A stretch of DNA of 64,000 nucleotides from Cryptomeria japonica (GCF_030272615.1 NC_081413.1:187952669-188016668), one strand, 5' to 3'. Positions 1-12,123 are shown, counted from the stretch's first letter. Notes: a model not told the origin generated them from the sequence alone. Made by a program: numbers and translations.

Positions 1-339
1 ATGTGCCTTGTCTATGCTGCTATAGTTTGACAAAAACAGATTCATTTCGTGCACCTATGCCTTGGTCATATCTAGAAAAGAACTTGTGTGCTTGAAAAAA
101 TTGTAACACATTGTAAAATCTTTATATCTGGGAGTAGTTCCTGGAACCTCCACACTGTCCCTCCATTTCTGCCCTTCATGCACCTGCCATCTGAAGACAT
201 TAATAGAATTCATTGCCTGCAAAACCATTACAAAATTTGCAGAGCGGGGTTGCTGTTTTTTTCTCCTACGTGGAGATTTCTTTTGCTAAAAAGGAGGTTG
301 TTTAAAGCCCATGAAGGGCCTACGTGAGGCTTTATTTAA

Positions 340-830
340 GTTTAGGTTTTTTTTTTTTATTAAGGTTTTAATTTTTAGTTTTATTTTAGTTTTAAATTAG
401 TTTTTTTAATTTAGGATTTTAAATTAGTTTTAAATTTAGGATTTTAAATTGGTTTTTAAATTAGCTTGTTAAACTAAATTTTGGACTTTTGTTTTTTAAA
501 ATTAGATTTTTGATTTGTTTTTTTAAATTAGATTTTTAATTTAGTTTTTTTTTAATATATAGTTTCTAATTCTTTTTTAGATTAGTTTTATTTTTTTAGA
601 TTTAGTTTTTAATTTTTTTTTTGGTATATTAGATTTTAATTTTCTTATTAGATTAGATCTTAATTTTAAAGTTAGATTAGATTTTAATTTTGATTTAGAT
701 TAAATTTTAATTTTTAGATAAAATTAGATTTTGAATTTGTTAATTAGATTAGTTTTTTAATTTGTGTTAATTAGATTTTTTTAATTTTTTTAATTTTTGT
801 TAATTAGATTAATGTTTAGTTTTGTGTCAA
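340..830. repeat. AT-rich low-complexity block (TTTTAAATTAG-like units)
   Basis: The sequence is built from loosely repeated units such as ttttaaattag, agattttaatttt and ttaattagatt, with runs of T. It is nearly free of G and C. It occupies the place in the Tat-B leader where Tat-A has its own repeated block (16400-16680). It looks like replication-slippage expansion and has no coding potential. Confidence 0.75.
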
Positions 831-1084
831 TGTGTTTTGATTTCTTTCTATGAACTAATCTTTGTTGCTTGGTGTGCTTGTGCAGGTTCACTCTGATGGC
901 ATCCAATGTCATGCGTTGAAGATAATATCTTGAAACTATTAATGTCATTTGATGCAAGACGAATGTCGAAGAAATGGTGATTTGAAACCAATTGTCTGAT
1001 TTTTAGCTTAGATCACATTTCAAATTGGTGCTTTAAAATTAACCAATGTCTTCTATGTCTTGAGCAATAGGCTCTTTTTGTTTT

Positions 1085-1640
1085 ACCTTTTAGAGGGTAT
1101 GCCTCCCGAGAAGCCCTTATAGCTTAGTGAGAGGGAACGACCCAAGTGGCAACAAGCTAAAGCCAAGCTCTTCCGAGCCATTATAATCAAACATGTTTGT
1201 GATGAAAGTTGCAAGCAATGAGTGCTGATTAGTTCATACCGACAACATGTCTCCCCATAAACCCTACAGAGCGCAACCTCAATAGGCTAGGAGTCTTCCT
1301 TAACGGAGCGTATGCCACTACATGTATGGCCACTCGAACGGATGCCCTTACTAGACACCTTTTGTGTTAGAAGCCAAAAACCTTCTAGTTGTTGACATAG
1401 GAGGTCGGACCTCTGAAGCGGCTCACATTCTTACGGTTCTTAGTAGAGATACAAAGTTCGCCACGGGGAGTTTTCATGGGGACTGATGCTTGGCTACCCC
1501 AGAGAAGTGAGTGCCAAGGGTGGAGCCAGTGGGGTCAAGCATCTAAGTATCCGCTCTGAATTGCGTAGCTCAGGGTAATCCCCCAAATGAGATTCAACAA
1601 CTATTGTCCTGACCAGCCTTAGGATTGTGCTTGAATGTGT
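1085..1640 (+). repeat. Conserved gypsy leader segment, copy 1
   Basis: Read on the minus strand, this segment matches 15490-16050 read on the plus strand over about 550 bp. Shared strings include gcttgaccccactggctcca, ctcacttctct and gtgagccgcttcaga. Both copies lie roughly 1.0-1.6 kb upstream of a Tat-type gag start and point the same way relative to it, so they are homologous leader sequences of two related elements inserted head to head, not LTRs or a palindrome made in place. A short open stretch on the minus strand (1494-1706) is a by-product and not a gene. Confidence 0.8.
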
Positions 1641-2743
1641 TTTTATTGCAAAATCACACAAACATTTTGTTTGCCATGTTTTCTGAGTGTGTTCACAAAC
1701 AAACAAGAAAATTTCACAATCAACACCACACTTGAAATCAAAACACCTTACAAAAACCTTGGTCTAAGCTTTCAAGTATACATCCACATTGTAAAACAAA
1801 AACATTGTGAAACAACATTGTCCTTGAAACGTTGAACTTGTGTTCTCAAAACAATCATTTCAAATCTCTTGAGACATCACTTTTGAAGTTTTGATCTTTT
1901 AGGTCCTCACATAGTCATGTCATTCTAGCTTGCCATACCGTTTAGGTCCTTACATAGTCTTCACCTAGTTTCACCTTTCATCCTTGCATATCTTATTTAA
2001 TCATACCTAGTCCTTTACATAACACCCTTAGATCAAACCTTTGCATACCACCATTGGGTTATAAACTTGCATAATACCCATGATCTTTGCATAGCCTTCC
2101 ATCATTCCTTTAGGGTATAACCTTAGACCTTGCATAGGTGCCTTAGGTCATTTCATAATTGATCCTATCATTTCATTATTATTTGCATACCAAAATAAAA
2201 AATAAATAAAAAATCCGAAAAAACCAAAAAACATTGCTTGCACTTAGGATTTCTCATCTTAGGTCTGACATCAACTTTTGATCACCAATCCTCCTTATCA
2301 CTTGAGGTGCATCTTCCTCGAGTTAGGGAATCTATTAGTGTTTTTGAGTTGGTATTCCACTTGGAGTTCATCATCTCCTATCATAGCATGCCCTCTCTTT
2401 GATAACTTATTCTTGTGTCTATCCATCATATCACAACTCAAACCTCACATTGCAAATATTTTTCAGACCTAGAGTGTCCCTAGTCGTTGCATCAAACATC
2501 CCCATATGCCATTTAGGGTTCAGTTGCACATCACTTTCCTATCATATAGATCACATTTTGCATCAACCCTTTAGCACATTCCCATCTCAATCATGTCACA
2601 TAGATTAAATTTTTTCATTAATCCTTATCACATCCTAATCTCACTCATACCATAAAGTTCCCCCTTTGCACTTTAGGGTTTGCATCATACCTAGAGTCTC
2701 ATACATTGTCCTAGGTCAAAGATCAAAACTATCATAAATATCC

Positions 2744-5290
2744 ATGGCTACTTTGGCCCAACAAATTCAAGATCTCAAGAGAGAAATATATGACATTTAA
2801 GTTCAGCAAAATGAATCAATGACCCCTATTGAGAAACAAAATCATGATATCAAGAGTGGCAAACTTCAAGGAATGCTAAAATGACTATATAAGGTGGAAC
2901 AACAAATAATTGAAAATAAAAAGCCAAATCTCAAGAAAGATCACATGAATTCTTCACTAAGACAACACGACATTTCTTCTAAGTATCCCCTAGATAGACA
3001 GTTTACACCATTGGGGCAATCTATTGAGTCGGCTTTTAAAGAGCTTCTTGAGCACAATCTTATCATACTACCTAACAAGACTACATGGGGATGTGAATTT
3101 TTGAGCAATTATTGCGAATATCATAGACATAACAAACATAAGACTTCAGATTGCATGAAACTAAAACATAAGATTCAAGACCTCCTTGATAATGGTATCA
3201 TTGAAATTGAAGATCCTAATGACTCATCTATAGAGAAACAAGGTAGTACTCCTAAGAATGATCAAAATAATACACCTATGTCTAGCAAGGCTCCATATGT
3301 GGCCTCCATCTCTTCCATGATACCTTCATCTCCTAAAAATTCTCAGCAACAATCCATACCATCTCCTTCAAACAATGAACCTAATGGTGAAACTTCTCTT
3401 GTTTACCCTCAAAAGCTATCAACAATACAAATCCAAGCTAATCCATTCTTTTATACAAATCCTTTATATGATTCAAATATCTTAGATCCTATGCCATCAT
3501 GCACTCCAATTCCAGTCATACCTCTAGAAGGCCCAATCCAAAATGATTCCCCATCATGCAAAAACATGAGCACCTTCCAAGAATACCCCATGCATATTGA
3601 AAATACTACCCCTTCCTTAGAAGTGGCTCCATGTCAAGAGGATAATTTGAAAAATGTTAAACAAGTCTTATCATAAATCAAGTTCAAGACACCAAAACTC
3701 TCCAATCCCATACAATGGTTGAAAAATATTTTACCTCCTTAGAATTCCATGATGATCCCCTTATACCTTTCCATTTCTTCCAAGATGACCCTCTCCCATC
3801 TCAAGAGAAAAGCATTCTTCCAAATCCCATTGCTAATCCACTCCCTAAGCAAGATTGTGATGCCTCTTCCACCTTTTCAAATGGTCCTATTCAAAATAAA
3901 GTGTCAAACACCCTTCCTACTCTATCCAATGGTCCTCTTCCATGTCAAGATCAAAGTATCTCATTATTCCCTTGTCATAATTCTCCATGTTTGCCTCAAG
4001 AGTCCATCATGCCCATAAAGTCCTCTCATGATCCTATCATCTCTTGCAAACCACCTCCACCTCAAAATGGACTTTCCTCTAGCATCAAAAGTAAGAAGAA
4101 ACCCTTTCTTAAAAAGATCTTCCACAACATGCATTATCGAAGAAAAAGGTTAGACATCCATGAACATGGTATATTAGAACCCCCTGATATAAAATAAAAT
4201 CTTGATTATAATGGTTACATTGCTCACTCTCAAGATGTCGGTATCCTTCCTAAATCCTACATTTCTCCAGTTAAATCCAAACACACACCTTATGGATCCT
4301 CCAAATCTATTTTTGGTCCCTATATACCAAAATTAAATCCTTCAAACCTTTCATCTATCTTAGGTCCCTATATCCCTCCATCTCCTATCCATGTTACTCC
4401 TAGCTTTCAATCCACTAACCTTACCATAAGTCAAGATCAACAAAGACACACATCTTCGAGCACCTTCCATCCATCCAAAATACCTTCATATCATTCCTAT
4501 CCATCTACACATTCTTTTCCTTCTCCAATCAATTTGGATGCCAAGCATAAAAGTCACGAGTCAAATAATCCACATGCATTTAAGGATCAACATGTCCCAT
4601 CTTATCGACATGTAAAAACAAAGCAAAATGTGATCCAAAAAGAAAAAGAAATATACAAAAGGCCACAAAGGCCCATTGAACAAAAGAAAGAAATGTCCAA
4701 AAGGCCACAAAGGCCCACAAAGCAAGAAGAAAAGTCAAAATTTGTATGGCTTCCTAAGTTTTACATTGAGGCAATGCATTCTAAAGAATCACAAAAAAAT
4801 AAAAAATAAAGATCCATGTTGATTCCCAAGTTGCTCGTACAAGACTTGCACACTAAAGAAAAATCAAAATTGGCATTCAAGTTTGCTACCCCAACTTCTC
4901 CCACATCCACTATCCTAAAACCTATTTCACCTCCTTCATCCATTTTGGCTCCTTGTGTCCAAAAATCCACATAAACCTTTCCATCAAAATCACAAACTTT
5001 GAAATCCACTAATCCTCCACCTGTCCACCACCCCTCAAGATGTGTGCCAATGTTGATCTTGCTAGCATTTCCATCCAGCCATGCACAATTATTTCAACAT
5101 CCCATCCATTATCCAACAACTATGTTCTATCCTTCCATCCCTCTTATCCAATCCTTTGCATAAATCCATATAACTTTTCCATCTTATCATCCATTTCATC
5201 TCCCTTTACCATCACCCTATCGACATCTTTGAGCATACCTTCAATAGCCATGGCTTGTTATAGAACATCTTTCAGGGGTATTATCTAGAG
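2744..5290 (+). pseudogene. Tat-B gag-like remnant with long Pro/Ser-rich extension
   Basis: This is a degraded Gag of a Tat-lineage Ty3/gypsy element. The ATG at 2744 opens with MATLAQQIQDLKREI, and the frame has stops near 2799 and 2883. It then runs to 3676 through FTPLGQSIESAFKELL and a zinc-binding-like CEYHRHNKHKTSDC, followed by LKHKIQDLLDNGII. These match the C-terminal Gag of Tat-A (around 13270-13000 minus). A frameshift near 3665-3680 moves the frame to one continuing 3715-4809 with a stop at 4195; this part is rich in Pro, Ser, Gln and Lys and has two KRPQRP motifs. The central Gag domain that Tat-A retains is absent, and no protease, RT or integrase follows. I read it as a non-autonomous, internally deleted element. 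The end near 5290 is approximate. Confidence 0.72.
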
Positions 5291-7396
5291 AACAACTTGA
5301 TTCCTGAGTCATATCTCCTATAAAATATCCATCATCTTCCAAAACTTCAAAAAAGTAAAAAAAAAAAAGAAGAAAGAGGTCAATAAAAAAAAAAAAAGTA
5401 AAGAGAAAAAAATTCGTCCATTAGTGAAAACGTGGCAAACAGGCGCCTTGGGCAAGTACCATGATGAAAACCTAGCAAACAGGTGTCATGTGTAATCCAT
5501 TATTTTCTTGCACTGTTCACTGGGGGCAAGTTCCATCCGTGTACATCCATCTATTATCCCTCATCCTCTCTTATCCCTCATCCTCTATTATCCCTCATTC
5601 ACTCTATATTCATACATATCCCTATTTCCACCTTTGATCTTGACAAGGTTAAGGACCTTTGCAGGCTTTGTGTCGTATTTATTGTACTTGATCCACACCC
5701 TTCAGCTCCTATCCTTCAATATCACCCTTTGATCTTGCGTATCCTATCTATCTCCTAGCCAAACCTATCCCTTGATCTTGATCCAAACTAAGGACATAAA
5801 ATGTAATAAACCTTTTGACATGGTCATTTCTTTGGACCATATGACATTAGTTACACCACACCCTATTGCTATATCCGGTCCTTGAGCTTGGATTAACATG
5901 CTACCCTATTCTGAGATAGTCCTTGACAATCACATAAGCTTTCTCCATCATTCGCTTATCCATTCATGTCCTGTTCATTCATTCATCCACTCAAAATCCC
6001 TTTTGCCTTGCTAGACACTAGGGGCAAACATATAAAAAATCATTAAAAATCATAAAATATCCTGAAAAAAACCTTAAAAATCATAAAATGTCCTGAAAAA
6101 ATCTTAAAAAATCATAAAATATCCTGAAAAAATCTTAAAAATCATAAAATGTCCCAAAAAAACCATAAACATCATAAAATATCTTGAAAAAATCCTAAGA
6201 AATTAAAACATTCATAAAAAGCCTAAAAATCATAAGCATCCAAAAATATGTAATAAACATTGCGAAGACACAAACACTTAAGAGAAGCATGCAACTTTGC
6301 ACTTCAACGAATTCATGAAGTGACGAGATTATGGTTGGGCAAACATAAAAATATCTGATCGACTTATTAAAACCAAACACATTAACTGTGAACAAAAAAA
6401 TCATTCAATATGAAACATATTGTTTGCTTGTTTGCTTATTTTCTCTTGATTGTTTCTGATTTTCTTTTTTGGTGACATGTCTTTTAGCTTTTCCAGGATG
6501 TCTTTGACTAGAGATTTTATCTCTAGGATGTCATTGACTAGAAAGGCGAGGATGGGGCATGTTCACTTGTTTGCTGCTTGCGGGATGTTCCTTAGGAATA
6601 TGGTGACACGTCTTAGGACATGATCACTTAAGATCATCAAGGATATATTGGTCTGATACACACTGAGGAATTCCTTTACTGTCTGATATATTTTCTTTCT
6701 CGCAATTGGTGTGACTAATTCATTTGGATCTAATTCATATCCAGATGATTTTTTGCCTTTTTTCTATAATAAGCTCGATGATGATACAAGCACTTAAAAA
6801 GCACAAGAATTCTCATCGCTTTCATATCCTCTTTCTCATCATTCTTCATAATCATCACTTTTCTCTTCTCATCCTCCTTTTCATCTATCTTTTTCATCAT
6901 CTTCTTCATTCTTCTTATTCTAGTGAGATCAATTAAACACTTTATCTAATTGATGCAATGTCTTTGAATCTTTAATCTCTTGATCAACCACCTTGCTTCT
7001 TGCAATCTCAATGCCCTAGATCAATCAATCAATCGTTGGATCACCTTATCTTGCACTAGCATCAATCCCTATAAGCTTAATCATCTCAATCAACTTAATC
7101 AGCTTATCAATTCGGCTATACTGTTCATTTCCATCAATTGTTCAATTATGCCTCATTAATTGTGCATTTCTATCAAATGTACATCTCAATCTAATCACTT
7201 GCGCAATATCAATCATCCAATCTTCTCTCCCGTGATCTATCGAGAGATCAATCCCAATCATTCTGTTCGACCAATCTCTCGAGGGGGCATAACCAATCAA
7301 TCATCATCCTTACCAAGACACCTCCGGTGCATTTATCAGCTGATCATTTTCTTTGAAACAACGTGACAAGCTACATTGTCTCAAAGAGGGGAAAAA
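5291..7396 (+). other. Tat-B 3' non-coding region ending in polypurine tract
   Basis: No pol domain is detectable between the Gag remnant and the 3' LTR. The stretch contains purine-rich runs (5345-5410), a ~40-bp imperfect duplication around caaacaggcgcc / caaacaggtgtc (5426-5495), a tandem array (6040-6200) and CT-rich sequence. It ends with aagaggggaaaaa at 7384-7396, a polypurine tract directly abutting the LTR start TGTAGACAC. An autonomous element would carry about 4 kb of pol here. Confidence 0.6.
6040..6200 (+). repeat. Tandem array, ~32-bp unit, about 5 copies
   Basis: The unit is approximately atcataaaatatcctgaaaa followed by aaatcttaaaa. Five imperfect copies follow each other with ATATCC/ATGTCC alternation and decay towards the right. 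It is A-rich and non-coding, inside the Tat-B 3' region. Confidence 0.85.
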
Positions 7397-8093
7397 TGTA
7401 GACACATAAAAATTTCCATTAGTTTGTCCTCATTTAATTTCAAATTTCTCTGAACATCGGGCGAGTCCTTATTATTACATTATTATTTCTCCATAATTCA
7501 TTATTCATAATTTCCATCTTTTATTATATTATTATTAATATCTTACCATTTATCCATTAAATTTATTAAATAAAACATTTATCATATTTATTTATACGCC
7601 TTCATGCATTCACGTTATATACATTTCTCTATTTATTTAATAAAACCCTTTAATGTCCCCTCCTACCACTTACCATTTCCCATTTACCACTCATCTTCCC
7701 TATACCACTCATCTTGCATTATCCCACATTCATCCCATGACATAAAATCGCTCGGAGAAAATCTAGTTAAACAAGCGCCTCTCTCTTATTTGAGCATCTC
7801 ATCTTTATGCGTCGAACTTATGTCAGTTTGCTTTCCAATATCTTGACATCTTATCCACTATCTTTGCATTCTCAAATCTCCATTTCCTCATAGCTTTTTG
7901 CATAAGTGCTTCTAAGAGAAAATATATCAAATGTGAAATCTTGAGGAATAGGAGTGCAATGGAGTGAATTTTTGTTGCATGCATGTGTGTTTTAGCTTGG
8001 ATATTTGCATTTGTATGTGTGTGTTTTGCAAGTACTTCATTTTTGGATGTTGGAAGATTAAATCTTGTATTCAATCCATTTCCTCCATCTACA
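7397..8093 (+). repeat. Tat-B 3' LTR
   Basis: Starts TGTAGACACATAAAAATTT right after a polypurine tract and ends ...tcctccatctaca, giving TG...CA ends over 697 bp. The first ~17 bases share the pattern TGTAnACnnATAAAAAT with the LTRs at 16796-17969 and 29055-30354. To its right, from 8094, is the integrase C-terminal region of Tat-A read on the minus strand, so the LTR end marks a clean insertion boundary inside Tat-A pol. The expected 5-bp duplication (ataac at 8094-8098) would have its partner left of the window. Confidence 0.72.
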
Positions 8094-8999
8094 ATAACTT
8101 CTTGCCATTCTCTATTGATACACCTTCAATGATCTGTTGCATTTTGGAGACGTTCCTGGATCAGCTCAAGTTCTTGAAGTCTAGAGACTCGTTGTTCTTC
8201 TTCTGGTATAAGACCCTTCAAGGAAACTCGTAGAGAAGGTATCTCTACTTATATTTGTAATATGGGTTCTGATCCATAGACTAAGCAATATGGAGTTGCC
8301 CCCGTTGGTGTGTGGATGCTGGTTCGGTATGTCCAAAGAGTAGGATTTAGCTGAATGTGCCAGTCTTTTCGAGCTTCATTGACTATTTTCTTCAAGATTT
8401 TCAATATAGTCTTGTTTGATGCCTCAACTTGACCATTTCCTTGTGGATAATATGGAGTAGAAAACCTATGTTGGATATGGAATTGTTCACATAGTTCCTT
8501 CACATCTTGATTCTTAAATGGTTGTCCATTATTAGTGATAATGGTCATAGGAACTCCATAGCGATAGATTATATAATTCAATATGAATGATGATATTTGT
8601 TTTCCTGTCACTTTTGTCAAAGGTACCACTTCAATCCATTTAGTGAAATATTCAGTATCAGTCAGAATGAACTTATGTCCATTAGAGGATGAAGGATTTA
8701 TCTTACCTACCAAATCAAGGCCCCATTGAGAAAATGGCCATGATCCTACCATAGGATACAATTCTTGTGCTAGTGCATGAATGCGATTCCCATGGATATG
8801 GCATTGTTTGCATTTCTTGGCATATGTGAATGAATCTCTCTCCATAGTAGGCCAACAGTAACCCATACAAAGAAGTTTCTTAGCCAGTGTTAATCCACTT
8901 GAGTGCGTGCCACAAATACCTGCGTGAACTTCATTAAGAACTTTCTCAGATTCTTCTTTTTCAAGACATCTCAATAAAGTGCTATCTAGACCTCACCTA
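8094..8999 (-). pseudogene. Tat-A integrase (broken)
   Basis: The integrase region inserts the cDNA copy. Visible are the HHCC zinc domain (VHAGICGTHSSG ... CKQCHIHG), the first catalytic Asp in WGLDLVGKI, the second motif as ITNNGQPF, and NGQVEASNK with the Glu. The second motif normally reads TDNGQPF, so its catalytic Asp is replaced by Asn. After LVYGSEPILQI a stop follows, and the C-terminal part continues to the Tat-B boundary (PSLRVSLKGLIPEEEQRVSR). The main open stretch is 8974-8249. The order relative to RNase H fits gypsy pol. Confidence 0.85.
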
Positions 9000-9550
9000 T
9001 ATAATGTATCAACAATAATAGTATAGCAGGATGACTGACGGATAAAATTTCTTCTTTGATTGCGGGATAGGTTAGGAGGAAGGATATTCTTTTTTAAGTA
9101 CTGATAAGTTTGGCCGTATAAGGATTGATTGGTTCCCGATATATGGCAAATAATGTAGGTATGTTAGGATTGAATGGTAGGGGTTAAGATATCTTTCACC
9201 AATAATTCATAACGCTTTTGATTCTCCTGATTCTGCAAGAGAGATGCTATTGTAGCCATTGCATCTGCTGCTTTATTCTCATTTCTTGGGATTTGAGTGA
9301 ATGATACTTCTTCAAAGTGTTCTTTAAACTCTTCTACCAACTATTTGTAGGGCATGAGCTTGTCATTCTTAGTTTGATAATCATCATTTATTTGGTTGAT
9401 GATAAGCTATGAATCACCATAGACATGTAATTCCTTGATATTCCATTCAATAGCCATTTTGAGCCCAATAGTCAATGCTTCATATTCTGCAGTATTGTTT
9501 GTGCATGGAAACCATAGCCTATATGATTTTTGAATTGTGTGTCCCTGAGG
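9000..9550 (-). pseudogene. Tat-A second (archetypal) RNase H, broken
   Basis: Upstream of the integrase lies a second RNase H domain distinct from the one attached to RT. It begins in the next open stretch (ELYFDGSYTQYGSGAG at about 9620-9570) and continues with NNTAEYEALTIGLKMA, LHVYGDS, then NENKAADAMA. These supply the Asp, Glu, Asp, Asp set of RNase HI. At least four in-frame stops interrupt it; DSxLII reads TAG where Gln is usual. Having two RNase H domains places the element in the Tat lineage. Confidence 0.75.
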
Positions 9551-10096
9551 TTAGATGAACAAAATTCCTGCACCCGATCCATATTGTGTATAAGAACCAT
9601 CAAAGTACAACTCCCAAAATTTTGTACTTATTGTCAGAATGTCTGCATTAGGAAATTCAATGTACAATGGTATGTCATGTTGTAAGGGCGCTTCAGCTAA
9701 TTGATCAACAATGACCTGTCCTTTGATAACTTTGCGATCAACATATTCTATATCAAACTCACTTAGTACCATAACCCACTTTGCTAGTCTTTCTGTCAAA
9801 GTTGACTTGTTCAATAAATACTTTAGTGGATCTATCTTTGCTATCAATTTCACAAAATGAGTCAACATATAATGTCACAGCTTTTGAGTTGCAAATACAA
9901 CTGCTAGGCATGTCTTCTCTATTGATATATAATTCAATTCATAGCCTACAAGTGTTCTACTAATGTAATACACAACTCTTTCTTTTCCTTCTTCATCATG
10001 TTGTGCTAGGAGAGCGCCTAATGATACATTTGTCGCTGAGCTATAGAGTAACAATGGTTTCCCTTTGATTGGTGGTACAAGTACTGGAGGATTCAT
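9551..10096 (-). pseudogene. Tat-A RT-linked RNase H and connection, N-terminus of second RNase H
   Basis: The strand carries PPVLVPPIKGKPLLLYSSAT, SLGALLAQHDEEG, VVYYISRTLVGYELNY and EKTCLAVVFATQKL, then after one stop HYMLTHFVKLIAKIDPLKYL and FDIEYVDRKVIKGQ. This is the gypsy RNase H/tether region that degrades template RNA. Both open parts are in the same frame, separated by a single TGA at KL-stop-HYM, where the family usually has Arg (CGA to TGA fits). Confidence 0.82.
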
Positions 10097-10358
10097 GAGA
10101 TATTCTTTGATTTACAGAAAAGCCTCTTGACATTTCTGATCCCATTTGAATGGAACGTTCTTATGTAAAACATGAGTAAATGGATGACACCTATCTGCTA
10201 ATTGACCTATCTTTCCTCTCTTTATTTGATAATGAGGCAACAGAATGAAGTATCCCGGGATCCTTTGGTGTGCCAATGTTTATTGCTTCTATTGGTTCTA
10301 TTAGAATAGCAGATCTCTCCTGAAAAATATGCAGGGAGGATGTCAAACTTTCCATTTT
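10097..10358 (-). pseudogene. Tat-A reverse transcriptase core, largely deleted
   Basis: Only scraps link the spacer to RNase H. I see none of the RT palm motifs (no LPFGL or YxDD) in any minus-strand frame between RNase H and the spacer region. At about 10100-10130 a short stretch resembles the end of the RT connection. An RT of ~250 residues would need ~750 bp, and only ~260 bp remain. The copy therefore cannot encode active RT. The deletion endpoints are approximate. Confidence 0.6.
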
Positions 10359-12123
10359 CTAGCACCTCAAAGAGGTTTCATCGTTAAATACATCCTTTAT
10401 TTTTCCTCTTGATTGATCCAGTGTTGCCATGAAATGGTTTTCAACACTAGGTCTCTTTCCTTGTTTTATTTCAATTTTGCAACTCGAAGGTTTGGCATTC
10501 TCCTGACTGCAAGAAACATTACTTGATTCCACGATGGAAGATATCTTAGGTGTTATGGGTTTGACAACATTAAGATACACAACTAAGTCATGGTCATTGG
10601 AAAAGACATCCAATTTAGGGTTTTCTAGGCTATCCCAATCAATTAGTTCTGGATGAAGAAGGGGTAAGTCATAGTCATCATCATTGTTAGGTGCTTCAAG
10701 GCTCATGACATCATAGTCATAATTTTGCATAGATTAGGTAATGTCATAGATATAATGATCTTGAGGACAGTCTCTCCCAAGTGTTCTCCAATCAGTTCTA
10801 ACAAAATCAGTATTTTGTAGTTCACACTCAAGTGACTCTTCATTTGACGTTTGTCCCTTAAACGAATGGATTATATCAACACACACATCTTTAGTACTAC
10901 AAGTTCCTTGATTAATTTCAATAAATTCATTTGTATTTTGAATTTGACATACTTGTGCACATGATATAGAAGAATCTTTTTCTAGCTTTTGTCTTCTCTC
11001 GAACTCAGCTTCTTCTGGACTAATAGTCAATCCTACTTGACTATCTCTTAGTTCTTCTATGGTTCTTCCATAGTACATCTTGCTCCTCACTTGATAGAAA
11101 TTCGATATTTCTTAACGTTTGATCCATATCTGTTTGTGCTTCTTGTGGCATTACTTCTTGGTATTTTTCATCCTCTTTCTTTTGTTATCTTGTATATGCC
11201 TCTTTTCTCTAGATCCTCAGTTCTTCTTGTCTTCTTTCTAACTCTATCTTTTGTTTTGTAAAAGACAAGTCTTCATTTGTGATAGCTGCTTTCTTTTCAT
11301 TCTTTTCTTCACTTGATATACTAGACGAGACATCTGGACCCCATTCATATTCATTTGAATATGTCTCTGAACTGTTGTCTAGGATTACACCACTATACTG
11401 TACAAGAATGTTGCATGGTGCAAATAGTTCTCTGATTTCTATCATCTCTGCTTTTACTGCTTCTGGAATATCTTGTTTAGATTTTGCATTTTCTCATATT
11501 CCTTGAACTTGTTTACAAGATTCTTCTTCTCTTTTGATTGCAAGCTCTTCTTCCTGTTTCTCATGTTCTTCTTGCTTTTTCTTATTGGCTATTATTTCTG
11601 CTTCTTGATGTATCTTTTCTTGCCATTGTTCTTCTTTAGAGACTGATTTCTTTCTCGACTTTGGCTGTTGATAATTATGGTGCTTTTGATTTGGTTTTGA
11701 ATATCCAAGTCCTGATTTATCTTCTTTAGATTGCGAGTGAGGACAAATAGGTTCTAAAATACCTTGATGTCGCTTAGCAATTGGTCATTTTCCCTCATAT
11801 CCCATTTTTTGCATGATCTTGTAACCATTGCCATATTGCTGTATGGGAATATTGACTTCTGCAGCTATTGCTATAGTTTCATTTTCATCTTTGTACAACC
11901 AACCAAGAATGTACTTGTCTTCAGTTTCTTCTGCAAGTGTTCCATCTCTAACAAATGCTCCATTAAACATTTCTTTTGATTTTTTTGAGATCCGTGGTTG
12001 GATATTTGTAGGCTTTCCATATGATTTAGGTGAAAGTGAAAAATTATGCAAAGAATATTTTCCCATTCCTTCATCATTTAATTTGAGCTTTTTCTCGAAG
12101 GTTTCCCATAACTTTTCTTGAAT
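10359..12123 (-). pseudogene. Tat-A protease-RT spacer with G-patch-like segment
   Basis: Between protease and RT lies a long, charged and poorly conserved stretch. Near 12066-11700 it reads KYILGWLYKDENETIA, then QYGNGYKIMQKMGYEGK, a stop, PIAKRHQGILEP and KSGLGYSKPNQKH. The Gly-rich GY..MQKMGYEG..PI.K..QGI..PI pattern resembles a G-patch. After it come Lys/Glu-rich coiled-coil-like segments (KKKQEEHEKQEEELAIKREE at 11590-11510; QKIELERRQEELRI) and acidic stretches with CQENAK and NVSCSQ. Several stops and frame changes break it. A G-patch following protease is known in some retroviruses and plant elements; any function here is inference. Confidence 0.65.

Larger units (their letters stand above)
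1..2743 (+). other. Tat-B 5' leader region, non-coding
   Basis: I see no convincing coding region here. By position this is the untranslated leader upstream of the Tat-B gag remnant that begins at 2744. The stretch 340-830 is a T/A-rich low-complexity block, and 1085-1640 is a segment shared with the leader of Tat-A. The 3' LTR of Tat-B starts TGTAGACACATAAAAATTT, and nothing similar occurs in 1-340, so the 5' LTR is either left of the window or unrecognisable. Assigning the whole stretch to Tat-B is inference from spacing: in Tat-A the leader between LTR and gag is about 2.2 kb. Confidence 0.5.

Noticed and set aside
1494-1706. 70-codon minus-strand frame with a near copy at 15463-15678
   Set aside because: The similarity comes from the shared gypsy leader; frames and lengths differ between copies, so no coding conservation.
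6040-6200. Possible CRISPR-like array
   Set aside because: Contiguous tandem copies without unique spacers, in a plant retroelement.
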